Assembly: GCA_963717125.1 (NCBI GenBank)
Contig: CAVQVG010000015.1
Coordinates: 434,001 to 498,000, forward strand
Reading direction: 5' to 3'
DNA: 64,000 nt
Source of the DNA: RYN-230 sp963717125
Lineage (GTDB): Bacteria; Actinomycetota; Actinomycetes; Streptosporangiales; Streptosporangiaceae
Of the stretch, positions 33,166 to 42,021 are shown in pieces. The notes beneath the pieces were generated by a model. It had not been told where the DNA came from. It was given only the letters and a program-made list of their open reading frames with translations, and searched no databases. How positions within the stretch are numbered: the stretch's first letter is position 1; every line of letters begins with the position of its first letter. Position numbers and translations under genes: made by a program.

Positions 33166-33225
33166 TACCGGGGCAAGCAACGTTTGCTCGGTCGGGCTGC
33201 AGCTGCCGACTCCAGCGGTTATCCG

Positions 33226-33837
33226 TCAGTCGTTGAGGGTTGAGAGGTGAGAAGCGATAGTCCTTGCGCAGTCGGCGGCGCTGGCGGCAGTGGTGTCCAC
33301 GACCAGGTCGTAGACGACGCCCTCGTGTACCCGCGCGGCCTGGAGACGGGCCATTCCGCCAACCCGGTCCGACCGGCCGTGCTCTCGGGCACCGGCGACC
33401 TCGGGGTCGCAGCGAACCCCGACCCACACCACCGGAAGGCCTGCCAGAGCTGACGCCAGCCGCTCCTGCGACGACCGGCCGCCCATGAAGACCTCATCGA
33501 GGATGAGGCCCGTCCCGCCGCGGCCTATTGCTGCGACGCCTGCGTACCAGGACGCTTCGGCGCGGCGGAAGTCGTCGCCAACGGTCACAGATCCGTCCGG
33601 CCCGAACTCGATGGAGCCTTCAGTGCCCACCGGCTCGTCACCGTCCTGTTGCGCCCGGATGAGGTCATCGACTTCGTCACCGCCCGGCAGTGCCCGGACG
33701 AGGTCATCGACACCGAGCGTCAGCCACGTCGGGCCGAGCAGCCGTTGGAGGCAGCGAGCGATGGAGGTCTTGCCCGAGCTCGAGCCTCCGTTCAGAACGA
33801 TCACCGGTTTCACCCGCTCGACGATAGCTGGCCCCAA
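33226..33837 (-). CDS. Chloramphenicol 3-O-phosphotransferase-like kinase
   Basis: 203 aa from a TTG at 33837; a GTG at 33813 giving a start just before KPVIVLNGGSSSGKTS is equally likely. Features of the CPT family are the P-loop GGSSSGKTS, the catalytic-base Asp in LTLGVDDLVRALP, GSIEFGPDGSVTVGDDFR, ILDEVFMGG, VWVGVRCDPEVAGAREHGR, DRVGGMA and the C-terminal VYDLVVDTTAAS. The Streptomyces venezuelae enzyme phosphorylates chloramphenicol in its producer. No chloramphenicol genes are visible here, so it may be a resistance enzyme or act on another substrate. It is divergent from an APH-like gene. Confidence 0.88.
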   Translation of the reverse strand: MGPAIVERVKPVIVLNGGSSSGKTSIARCLQRLLGPTWLTLGVDDLVRALPGGDEVDDLIRAQQDGDEPVGTEGSIEFGPDGSVTVGDDFRRAEASWYAGVAAIGRGGTGLILDEVFMGGRSSQERLASALAGLPVVWVGVRCDPEVAGAREHGRSDRVGGMARLQAARVHEGVVYDLVVDTTAASAADCARTIASHLSTLND

Positions 33838-33995
33838 TGAGGCGGCACCTGGCGTCCTTCAGGGTCGCGTAGCTGCTGCCCGAGCACCGGCCGTGTCACG
33901 GCCGACCCAGCCGGCGTCTCAGCGGGCGGCATCGGCTGGCGTCATGCGGCGGCAGCGTGGGCCGCGGCGCCACCAGCGCATGTGAGGATGTTCAG

Positions 33996-34940
33996 GTGTC
34001 ACCTCGCGCACATGCCGTGGATCCTGCCCGCCTTGCCCAGTGGTGCATGGAGCATCTCGGCAGCCCGCCAGCGGATGAGATCTTCAGATCCGGGTACCTC
34101 TCCGTAGTCATCGGCCTCCGGCTGGCTGACGGCCGCGAGGTCGTGGTCAAGGTGCGTCCGGACTCGCCGCGGATAGCGGCTTGCGTCGAAGTCCAGCGCC
34201 GCATGTTCCAGGCCGGTTATCCGTGCCCTCAGCCGCTCACCGGCGCCGCCGCTTTCGGCGAGGACGTCGCCACCGCGGAGGCCTACGTCCCCGGCGGCGC
34301 CATGCTCCCGAGCGCGGACCACGCGGCCCGGGCCTTCGCTGAAGCGTTCGCGCGGCTGATCAGGCTAGCCCCCCGGCCGGCTGAGGTGTCCACGCTCGAC
34401 CCGGCGCCGTCGTGGGCGGCCTGGAACCACGCCGGGGACGGACTGTGGCCGTGTCCCGAGGACGACCCCGACGTCAACCTCAACGAGGTGGCCGGCCCGG
34501 AGTGGATCGACGATGCCGGGCGCCGTGCCCGTGACCGGCTGCGAGCCAGCGAGTCCGAAGCTGTGATCGGCCACTGCGACTGGCTTGCCGGTAACCTGCG
34601 CTGGAGCGGAGACGCGCTGCTGGTGGTGCATGACTGGGACAGCATGACCGCTGATAGCGAAGCCGTCCTCGTCGGCTTCGCTGCCGCCCTGTATTCGACG
34701 GTCAGCGCGGACGAGCTAGCTACCGTCGAGGACACCGAGCGGTTCCTGGTCGCGTATTGCCATGCGCGTGGCCGGGAGTTCAGCGCCGGCGAACTCGAAC
34801 GGTCGTGGGCGGCTGGCGTCTGGACCAGGGCCTACGACGCCAAGTATCAGCACGCGGCCGGGCAGCCCATCACCTCACTATGCGAGAGTGAGGCCCGCGA
34901 GCGCCTCCGTCGTACTGGGACCGGCCCGCGGAGGCCATAA
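33996..34940 (+). CDS. APH-like phosphotransferase
   Basis: 314 aa from the GTG at 33996, preceded by GAGG; a longer GTG start at 33957 adds 13 residues. The protein-kinase-like fold of aminoglycoside and homoserine kinases is shown by the catalytic loop GHCDWLAGNLRW, followed by LLVVHDWDS (metal-binding Asp). An N-lobe Lys is in REVVVKVRPDSP. Substrate is unknown; family members phosphorylate antibiotics, choline, homoserine or sugars. It sits 158 bp from the divergent CPT-like gene, so the two may be a small resistance pair. Confidence 0.85.
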   Translation: MSPRAHAVDPARLAQWCMEHLGSPPADEIFRSGYLSVVIGLRLADGREVVVKVRPDSPRIAACVEVQRRMFQAGYPCPQPLTGAAAFGEDVATAEAYVPGGAMLPSADHAARAFAEAFARLIRLAPRPAEVSTLDPAPSWAAWNHAGDGLWPCPEDDPDVNLNEVAGPEWIDDAGRRARDRLRASESEAVIGHCDWLAGNLRWSGDALLVVHDWDSMTADSEAVLVGFAAALYSTVSADELATVEDTERFLVAYCHARGREFSAGELERSWAAGVWTRAYDAKYQHAAGQPITSLCESEARERLRRTGTGPRRP

Positions 34941-35188
34941 ACGGCCCGCTGCGGAACCCACAGGGATGCAGGCGTTGAAGCCTCGGCGCTCAGCCAAGGG
35001 CCATCGTCGGCAGGTGCGCCAACGGCTCCCGCATGATTCTCGTCGGCGAATAGTGCGGAGAAGAAGTAACCGCACACGCGGGGGCCCACGGTCGCCGGGT
35101 TCTTACGCCCCCTGACCTGGACGGCAAGGCAGGCATCAAGGCGGCTGCAAGAGGCCCGTCCGGGTGCACGGCACACGCTGGTACCGCC

Positions 35189-36277
35189 ATGAGGTACCTG
35201 ATTTCCCCCACTGCCTGGGGCATGCTGACCTCACCCACCGGGTGGGGCCTGCTGGCCGGCCTGGTCGGCCTGGCCGGGTACCTGCCCTACCTGCGCGACG
35301 CGTGGCGGCGGACCAGCCACCCCGATCCGGCCGCCTGGCTGATCTGGACGGTCGAGTACAGCGTGCTGCTGGTGGCCCAGGCCGCGCAGCATCCGCCGTG
35401 GGCGGCGCTGTGCCTGGCCGGCCTGCAACTGGCCGGCACCATCGCGGTGCTCGGCGTGCTGGCCGCCCGCGGCGAGTGGCGCTGGGGTTTCGGCCGCGGC
35501 GTGCTGCTCGGCGGCTCCGTCGCCACGATGGCCGTGTGGCCGTTCACGCACACCCCGGGCACGGCCATGTGCCTCGTGCTGGCGGTCGAGGGGGCGGGCA
35601 TGGTCCTGGTCATCCTCGGCGCGTACCGCCGCCCGGGCAGTGAGACCACGCTGACCTGGAAGGCGTTCACCCTGGCCGGGCTGCTCGACCTGCGGGCGCT
35701 GGCCGGCATGACCTCCCCGCTGCTGTACGCGTACCCGGCGTTCTTCGTGGTGATGGGCAGTGCGGTGCTGATCGCCATCGGGCTCGGCCGGCGCCGGGCC
35801 CGGGTGGCGGCAGGCCGGCTCCAGCGGCACCCGCAGGACGACGCGGACCGCGTGATCACCGTCTGCCACGAGGCCCATGGCGCGCACGGCCACTGGGTCC
35901 TGGAAGCTCCCCGGCCGCGGCTCGCCCCAGCCCGGCCGGGGCACCCGGCGGCCGCCGGGCCGGCACCCCCGGCGGCCGCCCCCCAGCCTGCGTTCACCGC
36001 CCAGCCTGCGGTCTCCGCGACCGCGGTTCAGCCCGCGCTCCCGGCGACCACCCGGCGGCGCGCGATCCCGGCGGCCCGCCCGGTTCCCGCGGCCCGCCCG
36101 GCGCTGCCTGCGCCCCGCCCGGTTCCCGCGCCCCGCCCGGTTCCCGCGCCCCGCCCGGCGCTGCCTGCGCCCCGCCCGGTGCTCCGCGCATCCGGCCCGG
36201 TACCCGGGCCCTGGCGCCGGCGCCCGGCGGAAGCGCCGCCGCTGCGCCTGACCGAACGCCGGGAGCGGGCCCGCTGA
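35189..36277 (+). CDS. PQ-loop-like multi-helix membrane protein with Pro/Arg/Ala tail
   Basis: 362 aa. About seven helices occupy residues 10-205. The first contains GLAGYLPYLRDAWRR followed by HPDPAAWLIW, which resembles a PQ-loop/SemiSWEET arrangement. From ~250 on the sequence is low-complexity, dominated by the units RPVPAP and RPALPAP encoded by a DNA tandem repeat, ending in a basic segment. The tail is probably cytoplasmic or wall-spanning and unstructured. The specific transport function is not identified. A 248-bp gap before it shows no clear feature. Confidence 0.75.
   Translation: MRYLISPTAWGMLTSPTGWGLLAGLVGLAGYLPYLRDAWRRTSHPDPAAWLIWTVEYSVLLVAQAAQHPPWAALCLAGLQLAGTIAVLGVLAARGEWRWGFGRGVLLGGSVATMAVWPFTHTPGTAMCLVLAVEGAGMVLVILGAYRRPGSETTLTWKAFTLAGLLDLRALAGMTSPLLYAYPAFFVVMGSAVLIAIGLGRRRARVAAGRLQRHPQDDADRVITVCHEAHGAHGHWVLEAPRPRLAPARPGHPAAAGPAPPAAAPQPAFTAQPAVSATAVQPALPATTRRRAIPAARPVPAARPALPAPRPVPAPRPVPAPRPALPAPRPVLRASGPVPGPWRRRPAEAPPLRLTERRERAR
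36070..36190 (+). repeat. In-frame GC tandem repeat encoding a Pro-rich tail
   Basis: CCCGCCCGGTTCCCGCG recurs three times, interleaved with two copies of CCCGCCCGGCGCTGCCTGCG, in a ~120-bp block. The units have lengths divisible by three, so copy-number change would keep the reading frame. Length variation between strains is expected. Confidence 0.65.
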
Positions 36278-36586
36278 CATCACGGCGGCCCGATGACGAC
36301 GCCCCCCCCCGCGGCCGTGTCCCGTGCTGATGGTGGCGTTCGCGTAGCCAGCGAAAAGGCCGCTCCGCCTTTCCCGGTCCCAGCGCGCACGTGGGTTCAG
36401 GCCCACCTCACTTGGGGGTCTGGGTCACCGCGAATAGGGGTCCCGGCCCATAGCGCAGCGCCAAATGCGGAGGCCAGGATTTTACCTGCCGGCCTTTAAG
36501 GCCGCATTTACCGGTGCCGGCCGGGAGCCCCGCTTTCCCGGGATCAACCGGAAGCCCCGCTTTCCCCCCGATGAAAGAGGCCAGTT
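36278..36586. other. Intergenic region before the beta-lactamase-like gene
   Basis: About 310 bp without a gene. It contains a C9 run near 36303, the near-palindrome GGCCTTTAAGGCC (36491-36503) and a 14-bp direct repeat AGCCCCGCTTTCCC at 36526-36539 and 36553-36566, close to the downstream start. The direct repeat could be a regulator site. Confidence 0.5.
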
Positions 36587-37582
36587 GTGCCTATTCCGGT
36601 ACGGCTCCGGCCGGCCGCCATTGCCATCCGGTGCGCCGAGGCCGCACTGGCCGGCGGCCTGGCCGCGGCGGTATCGGCGGCCACGTTCGCGCTGATGTCC
36701 TGGGCCGAGGCGCCGGCGCAGGCCGCGTCGCACCATCGGGCCGCCGAGGTCAGCCAGGCCAGCCGGCCGCCAACCGCCGGCCCGCGTCCGCTGACGCACG
36801 CGCTGGCCGCGGCGCCCAGCCACGAGCACCGGGCCTGCGCGCCACACGCCGCGCTCACCGCCGCCCTGGCCGCGGTGCGGCGCGGCCAGACCGGCAGCCT
36901 GGCCGTCGGCGTGACCGACCTGAGTACCGGCGTCACCGCCAGCTACCATCCCCGCGAGCTGTTCCACACGGCCAGCATCGTCAAGGCCGGCATCCTGGCC
37001 ACCCTGCTGCTCCAGGCGCAGCGGCAGCACGCTGGGCTGGACCCGGCCGAGCAGGAACTGGCCACCGCGATGATCGAGGAGAGCGACAACGACGCGGCGT
37101 CCGCGCTGTGGGACACCATCGGGGGCGCGCCGGGCCTGGCCGCCGCCGACCGGGTGCTTGGCCTGCGGTACACCGAACCGGGCCCCGGCGGCCTGTGGGG
37201 CCTGACCGCCACCACGGTCACCGATCAGCTCAGGCTGCTGGCCGCGCTGACGTCGGCGCGCTCACCGCTGGCCGCGACCGCCCGGCACTACGAACTGGGC
37301 TTGATGCGCAGCGTGGAGCCGGGCCAGAACTGGGGCGTGACCGCGGCCGCCGATCCAGGGAGCGACCCGGCGGTGAAGAATGGCTGGCTGCCCGACGGCC
37401 CATCGGGCCTGTGGGTGATCAACAGCATCGGCGTGCTCCGCCGGGACGGTCAGCGGCTGCTGGTGGCCGTGCTGTCCAGCGGCCAGCCCACCCAGGCGGC
37501 GGGCATCAGCCAGGTGCAGGCCGCCGCCACAGCCGCGGCGGCCTCGGTCACCCGGCCAGCGTGCCCAGCGAAGGCTGGCTAA
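36587..37582 (+). CDS. Class A beta-lactamase-like serine hydrolase
   Basis: 331 aa, GTG start with AGAGG 7 nt upstream. An N-terminal helix (~12-38) acts as signal or anchor. Motifs of the class A/PBP fold are SIVK (in FHTASIVKAGILA), SDN (in EESDNDAASALWD) and KNG in place of KTG (AVKNGWLPDG). The usual Glu166 region of true beta-lactamases is not obvious, so it may be a DD-peptidase-like or esterase-like enzyme rather than a resistance enzyme. It is a single gene convergent with msrA. Confidence 0.85.
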   Translation: MPIPVRLRPAAIAIRCAEAALAGGLAAAVSAATFALMSWAEAPAQAASHHRAAEVSQASRPPTAGPRPLTHALAAAPSHEHRACAPHAALTAALAAVRRGQTGSLAVGVTDLSTGVTASYHPRELFHTASIVKAGILATLLLQAQRQHAGLDPAEQELATAMIEESDNDAASALWDTIGGAPGLAAADRVLGLRYTEPGPGGLWGLTATTVTDQLRLLAALTSARSPLAATARHYELGLMRSVEPGQNWGVTAAADPGSDPAVKNGWLPDGPSGLWVINSIGVLRRDGQRLLVAVLSSGQPTQAAGISQVQAAATAAAASVTRPACPAKAG

Positions 37583-37619
37583 GCTCACCTGGCGCTACCT
37601 GACGATCGGGGAGAGAGGG

Positions 37620-38147
37620 TCAGGACGAGATCGTGTCCGCGCGGTGCGGCAGCTTCCAGTTCGGCCGCACGTAGTGGCAGGTGTACCCGTCCGGGTACTT
37701 CTCCAGGTAGTCCTGGTGCTCGGGCTCGGCCTCCCAGAACGGGCCGGCCGGGGTGACCTCGGTGACCACCTTGCCGGGCCACAGCCCGGAGGCGTCCACG
37801 TCGGCGATGGTGTCCTCGGCGACCTTCCGCTGCGCGTCGCTGGTGTAGAAGATGGCCGACCGGTAGCTGGTCCCGATGTCGTTGCCCTGCCGGTTGACCG
37901 TTGTCGGGTCGTGGATCTGGAAGAAGAACTCCAGCAGGTCGCGGAAGGAGATCTGCTCCGGGTCGAAGATGATCTCGAGGGCCTCGGCGTGGCCGTGGTG
38001 GTTGCGGTACGTCGCGTTGGCCACGTCGCCGCCGGTGTACCCGACCCGGGTCGAGATCACGCCCCGCAGCTTCCGGACGAGGTCCTGCACCCCCCAGAAA
38101 CAGCCGCCCGCCAGGATGGCCTTCTCGGTCTGGCCGCTCATCGTCAT
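37620..38147 (-). CDS. msrA: Peptide-methionine (S)-S-oxide reductase
   Basis: 175 aa. Reduces the S-epimer of methionine sulfoxide in proteins and free methionine. The catalytic Cys is in GGCFWG (residues ~14-19), followed by TRVGYTGGD, ATYRNHHGHAEALEI and GNDIGTSYRSAIF, all family signatures. Electrons come from thioredoxin. The start overlaps the msrB stop by 4 bp, so the two reductases, which handle the two epimers, are made together. Confidence 0.97.
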   Translation of the reverse strand: MTMSGQTEKAILAGGCFWGVQDLVRKLRGVISTRVGYTGGDVANATYRNHHGHAEALEIIFDPEQISFRDLLEFFFQIHDPTTVNRQGNDIGTSYRSAIFYTSDAQRKVAEDTIADVDASGLWPGKVVTEVTPAGPFWEAEPEHQDYLEKYPDGYTCHYVRPNWKLPHRADTISS

Positions 38148-38632
38148 GAACTCCCCTTCTCGGATTCCCCCGTGGTTACGGATTCAGTGCCCTCGAACAG
38201 CGCCCGGTACTCGCCGTAGCCTTCGCGCTCCAGGTCGTCGACCGGGATGAAGCGCAGCGCCGCGGAGTTGATGCAGTACCGCAGCCCGCCCTCGGACGCC
38301 GGCCCATCCGGGAACACGTGGCCGAGATGGCTGTCCCCGTGCGCGGACCGGACTTCGGTCCGGACCATGCCGTAGGTCTTATCCGACCGCTCGACCACGT
38401 TTCCCCGCTCGATCGGCACGGTGAAGCTCGGCCAGCCGCTGCCGCTGTCGTACTTGCTGACCGACGCGAACAGCGGTTCTCCGGACACCACGTCGACGTA
38501 GATGCCCGGTTCCTTGTTGTCCCAGAACTCGTTGCGGAACGCAGGCTCGGTCGCACCCTCCTGGGTGACCTCGTACTGCTTGGCCGAGAGCCGGGAAACC
38601 GCCTGCGGGTCCTTCTGGTAGCTGGTCGCCAC
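38144..38632 (-). CDS. msrB: Peptide-methionine (R)-S-oxide reductase
   Basis: 162 aa from a GTG at 38632, chosen because AAGGAG lies 6 nt upstream and similarity starts with SYQKDPQAVSRLSAKQYEVT. It has the SELMET fold: GIYVDVVSGEPLFAS, YDSGSGWPSF, and the catalytic Cys in GLRYCINSAALRF. The two CxxC zinc motifs of form-2 MsrB are absent, as in other zinc-free members. It reduces the R-epimer of methionine sulfoxide. First gene of the msrB-msrA operon. Confidence 0.96.
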   Translation of the reverse strand: MATSYQKDPQAVSRLSAKQYEVTQEGATEPAFRNEFWDNKEPGIYVDVVSGEPLFASVSKYDSGSGWPSFTVPIERGNVVERSDKTYGMVRTEVRSAHGDSHLGHVFPDGPASEGGLRYCINSAALRFIPVDDLEREGYGEYRALFEGTESVTTGESEKGSS

Positions 38633-38751
38633 CTCAGCTCCTTCGCTGATTTCTGACCCCGGATTGCGGGGCCGTCCACATACCACAGCGTCCGGGCGGC
38701 CGCAACTATTTCGCCCGCCCACCGGCCCCGGCCGAGCCCGCGGACGCCCGG

Positions 38752-38757
38752 TAACCT
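38752..38757 (+). promoter_or_regulatory. Leaderless-type -10 of the methyltransferase gene
   Basis: TAACCT ends 7 nt before the ATG at 38765 and no Shine-Dalgarno precedes the start, consistent with a leaderless transcript. Confidence 0.4.
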
Positions 38758-38764
38758 GCTGCGC

Positions 38765-39487
38765 ATGAACCAGCCGGCCGACAGCAACGCGGCGATCTGG
38801 CAATCCACGGAGGCGGTCAAGAGCTGGGCGGCGGAGGCGGGCACCCGCGAGCGGCTGCACGCCGGGCCGCGCCAGTTCCTGGCCAGCCTCCTCCCGTTCG
38901 GCGAGCAGGACACGTTCACCGTCCTGGACCTGGGTGCGGGCACCGGGGCGGCCAGCCGGGCGGTGCTCGACGAGTACCCGCAGGCGACCGCGATCCTGGC
39001 CGACTTCTCCGCCGCCATGCGCGGCGCGGGCGAGCCGGAGATGGCGCCGTACGCCGGGCGGTACCGGTACGCCGAGTACGACATGGCGGCCGGCGGCTGG
39101 CCCGCGGCCATCCCGGCCGGCCTGGACGCGGTGATCAGCTCGCTGTGCGTGCACCATCTGCCCGACGACCGCAAGCAGGCCCTGTTCGGCGAGATCTTCG
39201 CGCACCTCAGGGCGGGCGGCTGGTACCTCAACTACGACCCGGTACGCGCCGACGACCCGGTCGTCGAGGCGGCCTGGGAGCGGGTGGCCGACCGCGCCGA
39301 CCCGGCCGCCGCCGCCCGGCGGCACCACCGCACCGCCGAGGAGCAGGCCCGCTGGGACAACCACGTCCGGTACATCATCCCGCTGCCCCAGCAGGTCGGC
39401 TACCTGCGATCAGCTGGCTTTCACGGGGTCGATGTCTACTGGAAGCGGCTCGAGTACGTCATCTACGGGGGCTGCCGCCCATCCTGA
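38765..39487 (+). CDS. Class I SAM-dependent methyltransferase
   Basis: 240 aa. The SAM-binding motif I is VLDLGAGTGAASRAV. ILADFSAAM supplies the acidic ribose contact, and VISSLCVHHLPDD is the motif IV region, followed by the HLRAGGWYLNYDPV strand. The C-terminal part (WDNHVRYIIPLPQQVGYLRS, GVDVYWKR) resembles small-molecule methyltransferases of the UbiE/Tam-like group. Substrate unknown. It is divergent from msrB, 132 bp apart, and convergent with the amidohydrolase. Confidence 0.9.
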   Translation: MNQPADSNAAIWQSTEAVKSWAAEAGTRERLHAGPRQFLASLLPFGEQDTFTVLDLGAGTGAASRAVLDEYPQATAILADFSAAMRGAGEPEMAPYAGRYRYAEYDMAAGGWPAAIPAGLDAVISSLCVHHLPDDRKQALFGEIFAHLRAGGWYLNYDPVRADDPVVEAAWERVADRADPAAAARRHHRTAEEQARWDNHVRYIIPLPQQVGYLRSAGFHGVDVYWKRLEYVIYGGCRPS

Positions 39488-39538
39488 ACGCCCGTACCCG
39501 GCACGGCCGCGTGCCCCTGCCCGGCCCGCGGCGGCCGG

Positions 39539-40816
39539 TCAAGCCATCCGGCGCCGGGTCGCCTCGGTGAGCAGCCGCAGATCGACCGGGCGATCCGGGG
39601 ACGCGAACGGGGTGCCGGGGGCGCTCACGTCGAACCGGCCGCTGTCCGGCACGTAGTCCCGGCCCTGGGCGACGACCCGGCGCAGCGCGCCGAGCGCCGC
39701 GATGTCGGCCCGCGGGTCGCCGTCCACCACGATCAGGTCGGCCTGGTAACCCGGCGCCAGGCGGCCGGTGACCGCGCCGACGCCGAGCGCGGCGGCCGCC
39801 TCGGTGGTGGCCATGGCCAGCACCTGCTCCGGTGTGAAGCCCAGCGTGACCAGGTACTGCAGGCCGCCGACGTACTGATGGTGCGGGGTGTTGTTGACGC
39901 CCGCGTCGGTGCCCGCGATGATCCGCACCCCCAGCTCGTGCAGCGCCTTGACGTGCGCCCCGACGCTGATGCCGGTGAGTTCGGCCACGTAGGGCGCGTT
40001 CACGTTGATGGTCGGGCAGACGAACATGCCCCGGTCCGCGATCCGGGCCGCGAGTGGCTCGCTGAACCGCCGCTCGTTGGTCTCGGTGACGAACGAGCAG
40101 TGCTCCAGCGTGGTGACCCCGGCCTCGACGGCCCGCTGGATGCCCTCGATGCCGTGCGCGTGCGCGGCGACCGGCTTGTCCACCCGGGCCGCCTCCTCGA
40201 CGATCACGGCCAGCTGCGCGCGGCTGAACTGGGCGTACCAGGGCGCTGACCCGGTCGTCATGAACCCGCCGGTGGACATGACCTTGATCAGGTCGGTGCC
40301 GTGCTTGTGGTGGGTGCGGACCATCCGGCGCAGGTCGTCGTCGCTGTCCGCCTCGCCGCCCATGAACCAGCAGTGCCCACCGGTGACGGTGACCGGGCAC
40401 CCGGACACGACCAGCCGCGGGCCGCGGGCCAGGCCGGCCGCGATGGCGTCGCGGACCACGACCGAGAGATAGCCCCGGCCGCCCAGATCCCGTGCCGTGG
40501 TCACGCCCACGCCGAGCAGTTCCCGCGCGCTGTGCAGCATGAGCACCAGTTGCTGCTCGTCGGTCTCGGCGCGCATCCGCGCGGCCGGGGCCGGGCCGCC
40601 GTCGAAACCGAGATGGACGTGGCTGTCGATCAGGCCGGGCAGGATCGTCGAGCCGGGATAGCCGGTCCGCGGCAGCGGCGCGTACCCGGCGGGCAGCTCG
40701 GCGGCCGGCCCGACCCAGTCCACGACGCCGTCGCCGAGCACGAGGGCGCCGTCGGTCACGACGGCGTCGCCGGTCAGCACCCGGGGCGCGGTGAGGACTT
40801 CCGGCACACCGTTCAC
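39539..40816 (-). CDS. Metal-dependent amidohydrolase
   Basis: 425 aa from a GTG. The amidohydrolase-superfamily TIM barrel has LPGLIDSHVHLGFD (first metal motif HxH), a candidate carboxylated Lys in GTDLIKVMSTGG, AHAHGIEGIQRA, LEHCSFV and the catalytic Asp in IAGTDAGVNN. Members include imidazolonepropionase-like and Xaa-Pro dipeptidase-like enzymes that open lactams or amides. Cytosolic. Only 26 bp separate it from the divergent PLP enzyme, so the two probably share control. Substrate is not inferable. Confidence 0.9.
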   Translation of the reverse strand: MNGVPEVLTAPRVLTGDAVVTDGALVLGDGVVDWVGPAAELPAGYAPLPRTGYPGSTILPGLIDSHVHLGFDGGPAPAARMRAETDEQQLVLMLHSARELLGVGVTTARDLGGRGYLSVVVRDAIAAGLARGPRLVVSGCPVTVTGGHCWFMGGEADSDDDLRRMVRTHHKHGTDLIKVMSTGGFMTTGSAPWYAQFSRAQLAVIVEEAARVDKPVAAHAHGIEGIQRAVEAGVTTLEHCSFVTETNERRFSEPLAARIADRGMFVCPTINVNAPYVAELTGISVGAHVKALHELGVRIIAGTDAGVNNTPHHQYVGGLQYLVTLGFTPEQVLAMATTEAAAALGVGAVTGRLAPGYQADLIVVDGDPRADIAALGALRRVVAQGRDYVPDSGRFDVSAPGTPFASPDRPVDLRLLTEATRRRMA

Positions 40817-40842
40817 CCCGCTAAGTGTTGCAGGATAGCGAC

Positions 40843-42021
40843 GTGCCAGAAAGCCTCCGCGATGTCTTCGACCGCACGACCGTGACCATGCTCCGGGCCC
40901 GGGGCAGCTTCAAATGGACCGCGCCCGGCCCCGGCGGCCTCGGTGCGGCCGTGGCCGAGATGGACTTCGGCGCCGCACCGCCGATCCTGGACGCGCTGGC
41001 CGGGCTGTCCGCGACGGCGAACTTCGGCTACCTGCCGCCGCCGCTGGCCGAGGAACTGGCCGGCGCCTGCGCCGGGTTCGTGGCCCGCCGCTACGGATGG
41101 CGCGTGGACCCGGCGGACATCCACCCGATCCCGGACGTGATCAAGGGGCTGGAGGTCGCCATCACGCACTTCTCCCGGCCCGGCTCGCCGGTCATCCTGC
41201 CCACCCCGGCGTACATGCCATTCCTGATCGTGCCGCGGTTCCTCGGCCGCGAGATCATCCAGGTGCCGATGCTGGACGACGGGACCGGCTTCTTCACCCT
41301 CGACCTGGCCGGGATCGACGCCGCCTTCCGGGCCGGCGGCCACCTGCTCATCTTCTGCAACCCGCACAACCCGCTCGGCCGGGTATTCGGCGAAGCCGAG
41401 ATGACCGAGCTCACCGGCATCGTGGACCGGCACGCCGGCCGGGTGTTCGCGGACGAGATCCACGCCCCGCTGATCTATCCGGGGCAGCGGCACATCCCGT
41501 ACGCGGCCACCTCGGCGACCGCCGCCGGGCACACGCTGACCGCGACGTCCGCGTCCAAGGCGTGGAACCTGCCCGGACTCAAGTGCGCCCAGGTGATCCT
41601 GACCAGCGACCCGGACCGGCAGCGCTGGGCGGACATGGGCGTGTTCGCCTCGCACGGCGCGAGCAACCCCGGCGTGGTGGCCAACATCGCGGCCTTCCGG
41701 CACGGCGAGCCCTGGCTGGACGAGGTCCTCGGCTACCTGGACGACAGCCGCCGTCTGCTGGCCGATCTCGTCCGCCGCCACCTGCCCGGGGTGCGCTACC
41801 GGCCGCCGGACGGCACCTACCTGGCCTGGCTCGACTGCACGGCGCTGGACCTGCCGCAATCCCCCGGCGGGCTGATCACCGACCGGGCCCGCGTCACGGT
41901 CGTCGATGGACCGGCTTTCGGCACCGGCGGGGCAGGGGCGTTCCGCTTCAATTTCGGCACGCCACAGCCGATCCTGGAGCAGATGGTGCGGCAGATCGCG
42001 GCCGTGCTTACCGGGAGATAA
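40843..42021 (+). CDS. PatB/MalY-type PLP-dependent cystathionine beta-lyase or aminotransferase
   Basis: 392 aa from the GTG at 40843, which has AGGA 7 nt upstream; a GTG at 40825 without a ribosome site is the alternative. Fold type I features are AEMDFGAAPPI, FCNPHNPLGRVF (substrate carboxylate region), VFADEIHAPLIYPG with the PLP-contacting Asp, and the Schiff-base Lys in ATSASKAWNLPGLK. The enzyme class cleaves C-S bonds (cystathionine to homocysteine) or transaminates. Its last 205 bp are overlapped by the antisense MarR frame. Confidence 0.92.
   Translation: MPESLRDVFDRTTVTMLRARGSFKWTAPGPGGLGAAVAEMDFGAAPPILDALAGLSATANFGYLPPPLAEELAGACAGFVARRYGWRVDPADIHPIPDVIKGLEVAITHFSRPGSPVILPTPAYMPFLIVPRFLGREIIQVPMLDDGTGFFTLDLAGIDAAFRAGGHLLIFCNPHNPLGRVFGEAEMTELTGIVDRHAGRVFADEIHAPLIYPGQRHIPYAATSATAAGHTLTATSASKAWNLPGLKCAQVILTSDPDRQRWADMGVFASHGASNPGVVANIAAFRHGEPWLDEVLGYLDDSRRLLADLVRRHLPGVRYRPPDGTYLAWLDCTALDLPQSPGGLITDRARVTVVDGPAFGTGGAGAFRFNFGTPQPILEQMVRQIAAVLTGR

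Noticed and set aside
36587..37582. Considered as a true class A beta-lactamase resistance gene
   Set aside because: SxxK and SDN are present but KTG is KNG and no clear Glu166 equivalent is seen, so only a family-level call is made.
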